DNA of 64,000 bases from Sphingomonas sp. (GTDB lineage Bacteria; Pseudomonadota; Alphaproteobacteria; Sphingomonadales; Sphingomonadaceae), in NCBI RefSeq assembly GCF_017304615.1, contig NZ_JAFKLZ010000002.1, positions 558,001 through 622,000 on the forward strand. The letters are read 5' to 3'. Numbering within the stretch: position 1 is the first letter of the stretch; every line of letters begins with the position of its first letter. A program made the position numbers and the translations under genes. Below the pieces are notes generated by a model, which saw nothing but the letters and a program-made list of their open reading frames with translations, did not search any database and was not told where the DNA came from. Below are positions 34,636-42,441 of the stretch, piece after piece.

Positions 34636-35209
34636 CATCGTTGTGCCTGGTGCGGGGCTGCTCTTCATGAAGATCGGGACGCACGCGCGAGAGGATCTCG
34701 CCGCGATCATCGCGCGCAAGACCGAGGAGATCCGGCAGACCGGGTTCGGCATGTGGGGCTATGGCGGCAACACGTGCCATCCCTCCTCGATGGTCCAGCC
34801 CTTTGCCAAGTCCTTCGCCTCGCGCGACCGCACCATCCATCTGTGCATGGAGCAGATGGAGTCGAACCATTTCGCCGAGCCACTGTGCGCGGCCGAATAT
34901 TCGCCCGACGGCGTGACATGGAAGGAAATACCGGAGACAATCCAGGTCAGGGGCTCGCGCTACGCGCTGGTCATAGACCGGTTGCACGAGGAGCGCTTCA
35001 TGCTGCCGCTCGATCAGACACGGGTGCCGGTCGGGCCGAGCACCGGCCGGCTGGGCAGCCGTTACATCAAGGGCCGGGTCGACAAGGCTTGCCTCGAGGT
35101 GCTCGACGCTCCCGAGCTGACCAATGACGCGGATCCGCGCGAGATCGAGATCAACCTGGTCGCCACGCTCCAGGCGCCCTACGCGGTGTTTCTTCGCGGC
35201 CAGCGCTGA
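34628..35209 (+). CDS. Third gene of the kinase/BpsA-like cassette, unknown function
   Basis: A 193-residue soluble protein with a GTG start that overlaps the BpsA-like gene by eight bases. Conserved-looking blocks include GAGLLFMKIGTHAREDLAAI, GFGMWGYGGNTCHP, and AAEYSPDGVTWKEIP. No catalytic motif is recognised. Strict overlap with its neighbours implies that the three products work together. The gene ends 48 bases from the convergent MerA-like gene. Confidence 0.6.
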   Translation: MNDIVVPGAGLLFMKIGTHAREDLAAIIARKTEEIRQTGFGMWGYGGNTCHPSSMVQPFAKSFASRDRTIHLCMEQMESNHFAEPLCAAEYSPDGVTWKEIPETIQVRGSRYALVIDRLHEERFMLPLDQTRVPVGPSTGRLGSRYIKGRVDKACLEVLDAPELTNDADPREIEINLVATLQAPYAVFLRGQR

Positions 35210-35257
35210 TCGGTCCGACCGCGTTCCCGCGTCGGCGGCAAGCCGGCCCCGACGGCT

Positions 35258-36613
35258 TCACAGCATCGAGCCGAGATCCGATCCGATCGTGGGATATGCC
35301 GACACCATCTTCTTGAGGTCGCCGGCCATCAGCCCGAGCCGGATGGCGAGGCCGAAGTGGTTGACGATCTCGGCGTAGCCCGGCCCGAGAAGGTGCGCAC
35401 CGAGGATCTCGTCCGTTCGCGCATCCACGATAATCTTCGTGTGGCCGCACGTCTCACCGACACGGAAGTTGGAGAACCACTCGCTCGTGTCGTTGGAGAT
35501 GACGCGGACCTCGTGGCCGGCGGCGCGCGCTTCCGCTTCCATCATGCCGACCCGCGCCAGCTCGGGGATCGTGAAAACGACGCTCGGGACGCCTCGGTAG
35601 TCGGGCTCGGCGTGATCGCCTTTTAACATGTTCGATGCCGCGACCTTGCCTTCGAACACCGCGACGGGAGTGAGGGCCGCACCAGGCGTGTCTGCCGCGT
35701 CGCCCGCGGCGTAGACGGCCGGGTTCGAGACGCTTCGGAGATGCGCATCCACGAGGATTCCCTCATCCGTCCGCTCGATAGCGGCGGCGGCGAGATCGAG
35801 GCGGTCGATCGCTGGAATCCGGCCGGCACCATGCACGACGAGGTCGACGGTGAGCTCCTCGATCAGCCCGTTCGACTTCGCGCGAACCCGGAGCCCGCCC
35901 TCCAGGCGCTCGATCGACTCGAGCGCGGTGTAGAGGCGGACCTCGACGCCCAGACGGCGGCCGTGCGCGACGAGACGGTCGACGAGGTCGGGGTCGAACC
36001 CCTTCAGTGGCCGGCCACCGTGTTCGACGACGCAGACGCGGCTGCCCGCCCTGGCCGCGATGTGGGCGAATTCGAACGAGATGTAGCCGCCGCCGACGAA
36101 CAGGATGCGGGGTGGAAGGTCGTCGAGTTCCATGAACGCCGCGTTGTCGATTACGTGCTCGGCGCCCAGCATCGCAAGGGGACGTGGCTCCGCGCCGGTC
36201 GCGATCAGCACGTTGCGGCCCTGAAGCCGCGTGTGACCGCCGATCTCGACCGTGTTCTCGTTCAGGAAGCGTGCCTGGCCGTGGAAGGTCGCGACGCCCT
36301 TGCTCTCGAGGCCGTCCTCGATTCGGTCCGGCATCCGGTCGGTGAAGCTGCGCTTGAACGCGACCAGTTCGGGCCAGTTGATCCTGAGGCCGCCGTCCTC
36401 GATGCCCTTGCCGCGCATCAGCTGCGCGTCGTTGATGATCTCGGCGCCGCGGCGGAGCAGCTTCTTGGGGTCGCAGCCCCGTAGCGCGCACGTCCCGCCG
36501 TAGGGGAGTTCGTCGACGACCGCGACCGACCAGCCCGCCGCCGCGCATTTCTCGGCCGCGCTCACCGCCGCCATGCCGACGCCGAGCACGACGAGGTCGA
36601 ACGACCGGATCAC
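35258..36613 (-). CDS. MerA-like FAD-dependent disulfide oxidoreductase
   Basis: A 451-residue pyridine nucleotide-disulfide oxidoreductase. FAD-binding GVGMAAVSAAEKCAAAGWSV, redox pair in GGTCALRGCDPKK (Cys-x4-Cys), NAD(P)H fold RILFVGGGYISFEFAHIAAR, second FAD motif NPAVYAAGDAADTPG, and the dimer interface domain ending SAYPTIGSDLGSML. It lies in an operon with merT, merP and a GDCCVxC protein, so mercury(II) reduction is the natural guess. It lacks both the N-terminal HMA domain and the C-terminal Cys pair of canonical MerA, so substrate delivery must differ or the substrate is not Hg(II). The GTG start overlaps the upstream stop. Confidence 0.75.
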   Translation of the reverse strand: MIRSFDLVVLGVGMAAVSAAEKCAAAGWSVAVVDELPYGGTCALRGCDPKKLLRRGAEIINDAQLMRGKGIEDGGLRINWPELVAFKRSFTDRMPDRIEDGLESKGVATFHGQARFLNENTVEIGGHTRLQGRNVLIATGAEPRPLAMLGAEHVIDNAAFMELDDLPPRILFVGGGYISFEFAHIAARAGSRVCVVEHGGRPLKGFDPDLVDRLVAHGRRLGVEVRLYTALESIERLEGGLRVRAKSNGLIEELTVDLVVHGAGRIPAIDRLDLAAAAIERTDEGILVDAHLRSVSNPAVYAAGDAADTPGAALTPVAVFEGKVAASNMLKGDHAEPDYRGVPSVVFTIPELARVGMMEAEARAAGHEVRVISNDTSEWFSNFRVGETCGHTKIIVDARTDEILGAHLLGPGYAEIVNHFGLAIRLGLMAGDLKKMVSAYPTIGSDLGSML

Positions 36614-36843
36614 GGTGAAGCATCGACCTGACAGCACGCGGCCGTCCCCGTGGCACGGGACTCTTGAATGGGGGGGCAGGGAACCGTTCCGAACGAGCAG
36701 AACACGCAGCAGTCGCCCGTGTTCGGACGGAGCACCACCGCGCAGCCCCTGCAGTCGTAGAAGAACTGGCAGGCGTTGGTCGGCATCGTTTCGGTCTCGA
36801 CGTGCCCGCAATTCGGGCACGTTAGAGTGGATTGCAGTTCCAT
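36610..36843 (-). CDS. GDCCVxC-domain small Cys-rich protein
   Basis: A 77-residue protein with a zinc-ribbon start (TCPNCGH), a central FFYDCRGC pair and the naming motif GDCCVFCSFG, then CCQVDASP at the end: ten Cys in all. The start at 36843 has a GGGA site; the frame is open 14 codons more. Such proteins recur in mer operons and are thought to bind heavy metal. Here it sits between merP and the MerA-like gene, with a GTGA overlap to the latter, and could hand Hg(II) to that enzyme, which lacks its own metal-binding Cys (inference). Confidence 0.78.
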   Translation of the reverse strand: MELQSTLTCPNCGHVETETMPTNACQFFYDCRGCAVVLRPNTGDCCVFCSFGTVPCPPIQESRATGTAACCQVDASP

Positions 36844-36881
36844 GATCGTCCCTTCGTCTCCCTGCCAAGGTGGTCGGGTGG

Positions 36882-37202
36882 TCAACCGCCGCGCAGCTGA
36901 GCCGGATAGCCGACGTCGGTCGAAGCGGCGGCGATCTTCGCGGGCGTCGCAACCGAGGCGTCGTAGGTGACCGTCGCAGTCTTCGCATCGAAGTCGATCT
37001 TGACCAGCTTGACGCCCGCGACGCGGCTCATCGCGGTCTTCACGGTGATGGGGCAGGTCGGGCAGGTCATGTTCTTGATCGCGAACGTCCTCGTTTGCTC
37101 GCTCGCCGGTGCGGCGACCGCGACTCTGGCCGGGGCGGCGATGGCGGCGAATCCGGCAGCGCCGGCGAATCCGGCAAGGGCGATGGTCAGGTGGCGTTTC
37201 AT
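36882..37202 (-). CDS. merP: MerP-like periplasmic mercury-binding protein
   Basis: A 106-residue protein: a long Ala-rich signal peptide (to about residue 34), then an HMA fold with the metal site NMTCPTCPITVKTAM (CxxC), VKIDFDAKTATVTYDAS and the DVGYPAQL ending usual for MerP. It captures Hg(II) in the periplasm and passes it to MerT. It follows merT by ten bases. Confidence 0.87.
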   Translation of the reverse strand: MKRHLTIALAGFAGAAGFAAIAAPARVAVAAPASEQTRTFAIKNMTCPTCPITVKTAMSRVAGVKLVKIDFDAKTATVTYDASVATPAKIAAASTDVGYPAQLRGG

Positions 37203-37212
37203 GTTGTCTCTC

Positions 37213-37611
37213 CTAGTAGAACAGTGGTGCCCACCACTGCAGCGTCATGGCGAGCACGACGATGATTGTCGCCACCCACAATGCCGTCTTGGTGATGAGC
37301 GAGGATTCGGGGCGGGCGCAGTAGCTGCCATCGACACAGTCGGGCTTCCGGCGAAGATAGACGTGCCAGAATCCGCCTGCGAGGAAGGCCAGCGTCACGA
37401 CGACGAAATAGGGCTTGTAGGGTTCAAGCGCGGTTAGGCTGCCGATCCACGCGCCGGACATGCCGAGCGTGACGAGAATGAGCGGGACGATGCAGCATGA
37501 GGACGCCAGCACGGCACCGATGACGCCGCCCGCGGCGAACCAGTGGCTGCGGTTCTTTACGTCGCGCGGCGCCTTCGAACGCCCGTTTTCCACTTCTGCT
37601 CCTGTCATCAC
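37213..37611 (-). CDS. merT: MerT mercuric transport protein
   Basis: A 132-residue inner-membrane protein with three spans. The first carries the vicinal Cys pair (LASSCCIVPLILVTLG), followed by GAWIGSLTALEPYKPYF. The cytoplasmic loop holds a second Cys pair (CVDGSYC), and the protein ends QWWAPLFY. It moves Hg(II) inward for reduction. Start is uncertain: an AGGAG site would also suit the GTG at 37593, giving a shorter N terminus closer to the family norm. First gene of the minus-strand mer operon. Confidence 0.87.
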   Translation of the reverse strand: MMTGAEVENGRSKAPRDVKNRSHWFAAGGVIGAVLASSCCIVPLILVTLGMSGAWIGSLTALEPYKPYFVVVTLAFLAGGFWHVYLRRKPDCVDGSYCARPESSLITKTALWVATIIVVLAMTLQWWAPLFY

Positions 37612-37639
37612 GCCTTGCTCTCGATTCCGGCCTGTGCTC

Positions 37640-37670
37640 CATGTAAGGTCTGTAGTGGCTACAGGTTCAA
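37640..37670 (-). promoter_or_regulatory. Mer promoter/operator
   Basis: On the minus strand -35 TTGAAC (37670-37665), 19-base spacer, -10 TACATG (37645-37640). The spacer contains the perfect dyad CTGTAG-CCA-CTACAG (37664-37650). It drives merT and lies 14 bases before the start of the divergent merR gene, so one operator can serve both. The long spacer with central dyad is the classical MerR-family activation architecture. Confidence 0.82.
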
Positions 37671-37683
37671 GGGGTTATTTGCG

Positions 37684-38103
37684 ATGTCATTCGCCGCAGC
37701 CGATCACCCCCTCAAGCGGGGCGCCCTGGCTCGGCGATTCGGGTGCAACATCGAGACGATCCGATACTATGAGAACATCGCGTTGCTGGCTGCGCCGGAA
37801 CGCACCTCGGGCGGGCACCGGGTCTATTCGCAAGGGGACCAGGCGCGTCTGGGGTTCATCCTGCGGGCGCGGGAACTGGGCTTCTCCGTCGACGAGCTCC
37901 GCAGCCTGCTCAGTCTGTCCGATTCGCGCGTATACACGTGCGGCGAGGTGCTGGCCGTCACCGAGCGCCATCTCGACGACATAGGCAGGAAGATATCGGA
38001 TCTGCGGCGGCTTCAGCGCACGCTCGCCGACATGTCGGCCCGGTGCGCCGGCGGCGACGTGCCGGAATGCCCGATCATGGATGCGCTCGTCGCGGCCGTG
38101 TGA
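37684..38103 (+). CDS. merR: MerR-family regulator of the mer operon
   Basis: A 139-residue regulator: GALARRFGCNIETIRYYENI helix-turn-helix, HRVYSQGDQARLGFILRARE wing, dimer helix, and metal-site Cys86, Cys121 and Cys129. The C-x7-C loop is one residue shorter than the C-x8-C of classical Hg-MerR and equals that of Cd/Pb-type sensors, so specificity is not certain. It is divergent from merT across the dyad promoter, which supports control of the mer genes. Confidence 0.85.
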   Translation: MSFAAADHPLKRGALARRFGCNIETIRYYENIALLAAPERTSGGHRVYSQGDQARLGFILRARELGFSVDELRSLLSLSDSRVYTCGEVLAVTERHLDDIGRKISDLRRLQRTLADMSARCAGGDVPECPIMDALVAAV

Positions 38104-38231
38104 CGGACGCTCGCGCCTGCCGCTCCGTTCCGGCGCGTCGGTTCTGGATCAGTCGAAGCGGCGGGCCTTCGGGATTGACTGGCGACCGAGCCGCTCCGTT
38201 GACGCAATTCGGGTCCGATCGGCCACGTCGA

Positions 38232-38897
38232 TTAGGCGTGCGCCGATCGCAGGTCGTCGCCCGCCAACAGCACGCCGGGTGCCGATCGGTTGAGGTGGCT
38301 AGTGTAGCTGGCCAGTCCGGCCAGCACGTCGGCATCCCCTGGCGGGTTGGGTGAGGAGCAGGCGAAGCAGCTGGTAATCGCGCGGTCCACGTTCGGCTCG
38401 GCGCAGATGCGCGGTTGGACGGCGGCCGTTCCGTTTACCGCGACGACATGCGCGATCAGCTGCTCAAGGCAGGCGACACGCGAGCCTGCCTGAGCCGCGG
38501 CGACGATGGCCATTGCCGCGATGGCGCGCTTGTCACCGGTGACAAGCAGGCTGCACGCGCGGTTCGCGAGCATCGCCAGCAGTTGGCTCTCGCCCCCGTC
38601 AAGCTCGAGGTCGCGGCGGATGGCCTCGGCCTCCAGGTCGGCGGCGGCGGCCATCTCGGCATCGTCGGGCTCGACCAGCGTCATCGCCGTCAGCATGCGC
38701 TCGAACGCTGCGGTCGCGCGTGCGGGATCGGCGATGTTCGAAGCACGGGCGAGCCTGCTGCGGACGACGAAGCGCCCGACGCCTAGCATCGCTGGCGGGA
38801 TCTCGTCGACGGTCGTCACCGCTAGCGTCTCGTCGGCAAGCGCATAGGACGCGGTCTTCAGAATGACGTCGTTGTCCAGCAGGACGCGCTCAGACAT
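38232..38897 (-). CDS. PIN-domain-like protein (putative toxin of the IrrE pair)
   Basis: A 221-residue protein beginning VLLDNDVILKTASYALAD, with a first acidic pair at the PIN position. DGGESQLLAMLANRACSLLV then TGDKRAIAAMAI match the central Glu and the distal TGD of PIN-type RNases. The C-terminal ~60 residues are not part of the domain. Its start overlaps the stop of the IrrE-like peptidase gene by eight bases. A PIN nuclease coupled to a regulatory peptidase suggests a toxin-antitoxin or stress-triggered RNase unit (inference). Confidence 0.62.
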   Translation of the reverse strand: MSERVLLDNDVILKTASYALADETLAVTTVDEIPPAMLGVGRFVVRSRLARASNIADPARATAAFERMLTAMTLVEPDDAEMAAAADLEAEAIRRDLELDGGESQLLAMLANRACSLLVTGDKRAIAAMAIVAAAQAGSRVACLEQLIAHVVAVNGTAAVQPRICAEPNVDRAITSCFACSSPNPPGDADVLAGLASYTSHLNRSAPGVLLAGDDLRSAHA

Positions 38898-39882
38898 TGT
38901 CGCCGATCATGACGTTTCGGAGATAGTGGGCGGCTTCGTCCCCCAGCAGGTCCCAATCCAGTTCACCGTCGGCGATCCCGTTCACCTCCCGCCAGGCTGG
39001 TTTGCGCTCGCCGTAGATGAAACCGAGCGCGGACATCGCGACCGGCCACAGGCTGCGGCCATGCGCAAGGCACAGTGCCAGCGTGCCCGGCTCGACCCCG
39101 TATTCGCCCGTCGCTCGCAGCACCGCCGCGGCGAGCGTGGGGGCGTTGAAGTGGTCGATGTTGGTCTGGATGTCGGGTTCGGGCGAGCCGGTCAGCAACG
39201 TCAGCGCGAACCTGTCCGCCTCGTCCTCCTGCTCGTCGCCGTCGCGCGCGAGGGCTGGGTCCTCCAGGTCGATCAGTGCCGGCGCGTCGGCGAGATGGTT
39301 GAGCATGACGTGGCCCAGTTCGTGCGCCAGCGTGAACGCCACCGGTGCCGGGTAGGCGGCGTCGCGTCCGAGCAGGATCGCGAACCGCCCGTCGATGCCC
39401 ACGACCATGGCGTGCATCGACTTCGCCTCGAGTGGGAAGACGCGCAGGTGGATGACCGGGATGCGCAGGGCCCAGCAGGTGCCGAGCAGCGACCCGAGAT
39501 CGACGAACGGCGACCCGGCCATGATGGCGTCGCGAAGCGCTTCCGCCGCGATCGGGTCGATCGGCCCGGATGGCGTGGCGCGCAGCAGCAGCCGACCGAC
39601 CGACATCCCGAACGACGTCAGCGCGGCCTTCTGGGCGTCGTCGTGAGTGGACAGGTGCTTGAAGCGCGCCTCGTCGTTCCAGACGAACTCGACGCGTTCG
39701 CCAAGGAGTGGCTTGGGCTCGAGGCCGAGCCGGCGCGCGAGCGCGAACCGCAGTTCGGCGCGGCCCGATGGAGTCTCGCCAGCCTCCTCGCTCCACCACG
39801 AAGGCCACGCCGCGCGGATCGCGGCGCGGCTGAATCCGGCCTTCCTCAGCCGTTCGATCAGGTTTTCATCGTCGCCCGCCAC
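38890..39882 (-). CDS. ImmA/IrrE-family metallopeptidase
   Basis: A 330-residue protein. The zinc-peptidase motif HELGHVMLNH lies mid-protein after APVAFTLA, followed by DEQEDEADRFALTLL, whose Glu is the likely third ligand. The N terminus (ERLRKAGFSRAAIRAAWPSW) is helical and could bind DNA, though a classical Xre domain is not clear. Peptidases of this family cleave repressors to relieve inhibition. It starts with GTG after a GGGGGGA site and is coupled to the PIN-like gene. Confidence 0.78.
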   Translation of the reverse strand: MAGDDENLIERLRKAGFSRAAIRAAWPSWWSEEAGETPSGRAELRFALARRLGLEPKPLLGERVEFVWNDEARFKHLSTHDDAQKAALTSFGMSVGRLLLRATPSGPIDPIAAEALRDAIMAGSPFVDLGSLLGTCWALRIPVIHLRVFPLEAKSMHAMVVGIDGRFAILLGRDAAYPAPVAFTLAHELGHVMLNHLADAPALIDLEDPALARDGDEQEDEADRFALTLLTGSPEPDIQTNIDHFNAPTLAAAVLRATGEYGVEPGTLALCLAHGRSLWPVAMSALGFIYGERKPAWREVNGIADGELDWDLLGDEAAHYLRNVMIGDNV

Positions 39883-39947
39883 CGTCCCCCCTGCAGCGTT
39901 TACGCGTTCCGGCTAGCACACCGCGAGTCCATCGCGAAGGACGCGTC

Positions 39948-40712
39948 TCAGATCAGCCTGCCCGGCGCGGCGGTCTCTGTCGCAGGCGCCCCGCGGATCT
40001 GGGAGACGAGGTCGCACCAGCTGTCGAGGGGCTGGCGCGAAATGTCGGCGAGGATGGCCAGCCGGCCGGCATCTAGTTCGACGGGATCGGACAGGCGGAC
40101 CCAGTAGCTGTCGGCTAGCCAAGCGGTGAGGTTCGCCTCGTAGTCCGAACGGTCGTGGTCGAACTGCACGCGTCGCAGGAGTGCGGTCACCTGCGAGAAG
40201 CCGACAGGCGCCCCAGTGCCGCCAGCGTTCCGGAACGCCGCCGGGTCGAACGCGTCGCCGCGCCTGATGGTGAGGGGTTTGTCCGACCTGCACATGAGCG
40301 CGTGGTGGATGCGCTTGGCGCCACCCGCGCTGTCGCCGCGGCTCGTGACCAGAGCATGTGGCGGCAGCGACCGCTCGACACCCTGCGCGTCTACGTAGCG
40401 GCGCCAGATGACGGTGCGCGACGGCGAGACGTCGATGGCCTTCGGCCGCGTCTTCATCACCGAGAAAACCGCGCGGACCGGTATGCCCGCCCGCGCCAGC
40501 ACGTTCGTCACTTGGGCGGGCGCATTGCCCACGCCCCAGAGGAACGAGCCGCCGCCCGCCTGGCGCTCGCGCTCCTTGCGTTCCACGATCGCATCGAGCC
40601 CCTGGCCGGCCTCGGCCTGCATCCGCGACCAGCAGACGTATTCCTCACGATGGGGCGTCTCGGCTTGGGGCCGGACCGCAGCGCTCGGTGCGGCTTCCAT
40701 CGTCAGGGTCAT
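39948..40712 (-). CDS. Hypothetical protein divergent from the short-Argonaute operon
   Basis: A 254-residue soluble protein, family not recognised. Its N-terminal half reads EEYVCWSRMQAEAGQGLDAI, then RKERERQAGGGSFLWGVGNA; the middle has WRRYVDAQGVERSLPPHALV and the end WCDLVSQIRGAP. The start at 40712 has a GAGG site; the frame is open 60 codons further without support. It is divergently transcribed from the SPARDA-like genes across a 334-base region. It may be an accessory of that system or an independent gene. Confidence 0.55.
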   Translation of the reverse strand: MTLTMEAAPSAAVRPQAETPHREEYVCWSRMQAEAGQGLDAIVERKERERQAGGGSFLWGVGNAPAQVTNVLARAGIPVRAVFSVMKTRPKAIDVSPSRTVIWRRYVDAQGVERSLPPHALVTSRGDSAGGAKRIHHALMCRSDKPLTIRRGDAFDPAAFRNAGGTGAPVGFSQVTALLRRVQFDHDRSDYEANLTAWLADSYWVRLSDPVELDAGRLAILADISRQPLDSWCDLVSQIRGAPATETAAPGRLI

Positions 40713-41046
40713 CGTCCAATCCTCATGATGGTCCCTGTCGCATTCCGGCGCGCGCTGCTCAACGACCGTGATGCCCTCCGGGAAATTAGCGGTGGAAGGA
40801 GCTGTGGACCACGTTGTGGACGAACCTTCGGGCAGCTTTCCCGGTTGCACCTTTCGACTGGCAATCGATTCATCTCGACGCGATTCCATCAATCGTTCTC
40901 GCTATGTTCCTACGATGCGCGACGGGCTTGCACAAGGATCGCGTTGGTCTTGGCCACGAAAGCAGAATCTTGTGGAGATGGACCCCGCCCCTCATTCCCA
41001 GGAACAGGTGTTTCCGCTATGATCGTCATCTGTTCGAGGAGGCGTG
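40713..41046 (+). other. 334-base divergent intergenic region before the short-Argonaute operon
   Basis: The only stretch over 300 bases without a credible gene. It has less GC bias than its surroundings. It contains a direct repeat TGTGGAC at 40803-40809 and 40815-40821 (start-to-start 12 bases, just over one helical turn). It also has runs of A/T around TTCATC and TGTTCGAGGAGG, the latter being the ribosome site for 41047. It probably holds divergent promoters for the flanking genes. No transposon end, tRNA or CRISPR repeat was seen in it. Confidence 0.5.
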
Positions 41047-42441
41047 ATGAAGAAGGTCACGGATAATCAGCTGAATGGCGAGCTTGGCGAGACCAACGTC
41101 AAGGCACGTGTGCACCAGCTCGGGCATGTGTTCGAGGGTCGTGGGCGGCTCGAGACCGGCGTCGACGGCACAATCGAGTTCCGCAACCCCGTGAACAGGA
41201 CGATGACGGGTAAGATGGTCGCCGTCCAGGTGAAGACCACCGCCGAAGGCGTCTATGCCACCGAGACTCCGGCCGGATTCGAGTATCTGCTGAAGCCCGC
41301 GGACCTTTCGTATTGGCGGAACACCAACCTTCCCGTGGTGATCGTGCTGCACCGGCTTTCCGACAACACCTTCTTCTGGAAGAGCGTCACGGACGGGATC
41401 GCGGGTGACGAGCGGCGTCTCGTCTTCGACAAGGCGACGGACCGGCTGGACGAGGCGGCGATGGACCGCATCGCGATGCTAGCGGTCGAGCGCGGCCGGC
41501 TCGGCTCCTTCGTGCCCCCGATGCGCACGGGCGAGCCGGCGCACCTCAACCTGATGCGGGTGGTTCTTCCCGACGAGCTGTTCGTCGCCGACTCGCCGTT
41601 CGCCAGCGGTCGGGACGCGGTGCCCACGCTGATCCAGGCCGAAGGGCAGCACTTCGACTGGGTGATCCGGGGCCGCAGGTTCGTGTCGTTCCGCGATCCG
41701 CGCGGTGGGCCGCTCGAGGCCATCGTCGATCCCGACACGGTCGAGGCGATCGACACTGAACTCGTCGCGATGAGCGACGACCCCGACGACGAGCTGGTCA
41801 TGATCGAGTTGCTGCGTCGGACAATGCAGGAGGAGTTCTCGGCCGACCTCGCCTACGACAAGGCGGGCCGCGTGTTCTACTTCCGGGTGGCCGACCGGTA
41901 TCAGACGCGCCAATACCGCTACCGTTCGCTCCGCGAGATGACTGCGGCGATGGTCGTCCAGGTCTACATGAACAAGAAGCGGCCCGAACAGGTTCACAGC
42001 GTGCGGCACCAGGCCTTCTCGCCGCGCTTCGAGCGGATCGGCGACGACTGGTTCCTGTCGATCTCGCCGACCTATTTCTTCACTGAGGACGGCTTCAGGC
42101 CGCACCGCTTCGCGCCCGATCTCGTCGCCGGCAAGAAGCGGTTCGACCGCAACGGCACCGTTCGCGGCCAGTTCTTCATGTATCGCTTCCTGCTGTCTCG
42201 CGAGAGCATTCCCGACGACGCGCCTGTCGACATGTTCTTCACGCCCGCGGAGGTGCCCGATGTAGACGTCGGGGAGGGGCCGCAGCCGGTCCTCCGCTTC
42301 GAGTCGCTCGAGCCTGTGTCCATGGAGGTCTCGGTGCCCGAGGACGCCTGGGTGAAGGTCGACCCCAACGCCGCCCGCATGAAGGCCGAGCCGGAACCGA
42401 CCGAGCCGCCCGCACAGCACAGCCTGAGGATGACTGCATGA
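41047..42441 (+). CDS. SPARDA effector: DUF4365 nuclease fused to APAZ domain
   Basis: A 464-residue protein. Residues 8-150 form a DUF4365 (PD-(D/E)xK-like) nuclease domain: NGELGETNVKARVHQLGHVF, GVDGTIEF with Asp40, and VAVQVKT with Gln61 and Lys63 as the likely D...QxK active site. The remaining ~300 residues, directly before a MID-PIWI gene, occupy the place of the APAZ domain that binds short Argonautes. DUF4365-APAZ plus short Argonaute is the SPARDA (DREN-APAZ) architecture: guide-directed recognition of invading DNA triggers indiscriminate nuclease activity and cell suicide. ATG at 41047 has an AGGAGG site. The stop overlaps the Argonaute start (ATGA). The APAZ call rests on position and length. 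Confidence 0.82.
   Translation: MKKVTDNQLNGELGETNVKARVHQLGHVFEGRGRLETGVDGTIEFRNPVNRTMTGKMVAVQVKTTAEGVYATETPAGFEYLLKPADLSYWRNTNLPVVIVLHRLSDNTFFWKSVTDGIAGDERRLVFDKATDRLDEAAMDRIAMLAVERGRLGSFVPPMRTGEPAHLNLMRVVLPDELFVADSPFASGRDAVPTLIQAEGQHFDWVIRGRRFVSFRDPRGGPLEAIVDPDTVEAIDTELVAMSDDPDDELVMIELLRRTMQEEFSADLAYDKAGRVFYFRVADRYQTRQYRYRSLREMTAAMVVQVYMNKKRPEQVHSVRHQAFSPRFERIGDDWFLSISPTYFFTEDGFRPHRFAPDLVAGKKRFDRNGTVRGQFFMYRFLLSRESIPDDAPVDMFFTPAEVPDVDVGEGPQPVLRFESLEPVSMEVSVPEDAWVKVDPNAARMKAEPEPTEPPAQHSLRMTA

Noticed and set aside
35258-36613. Canonical mercuric reductase merA.
   Set aside because: The C-terminal Cys pair and N-terminal HMA domain are missing, so only a MerA-like call is justified despite the mer operon context.
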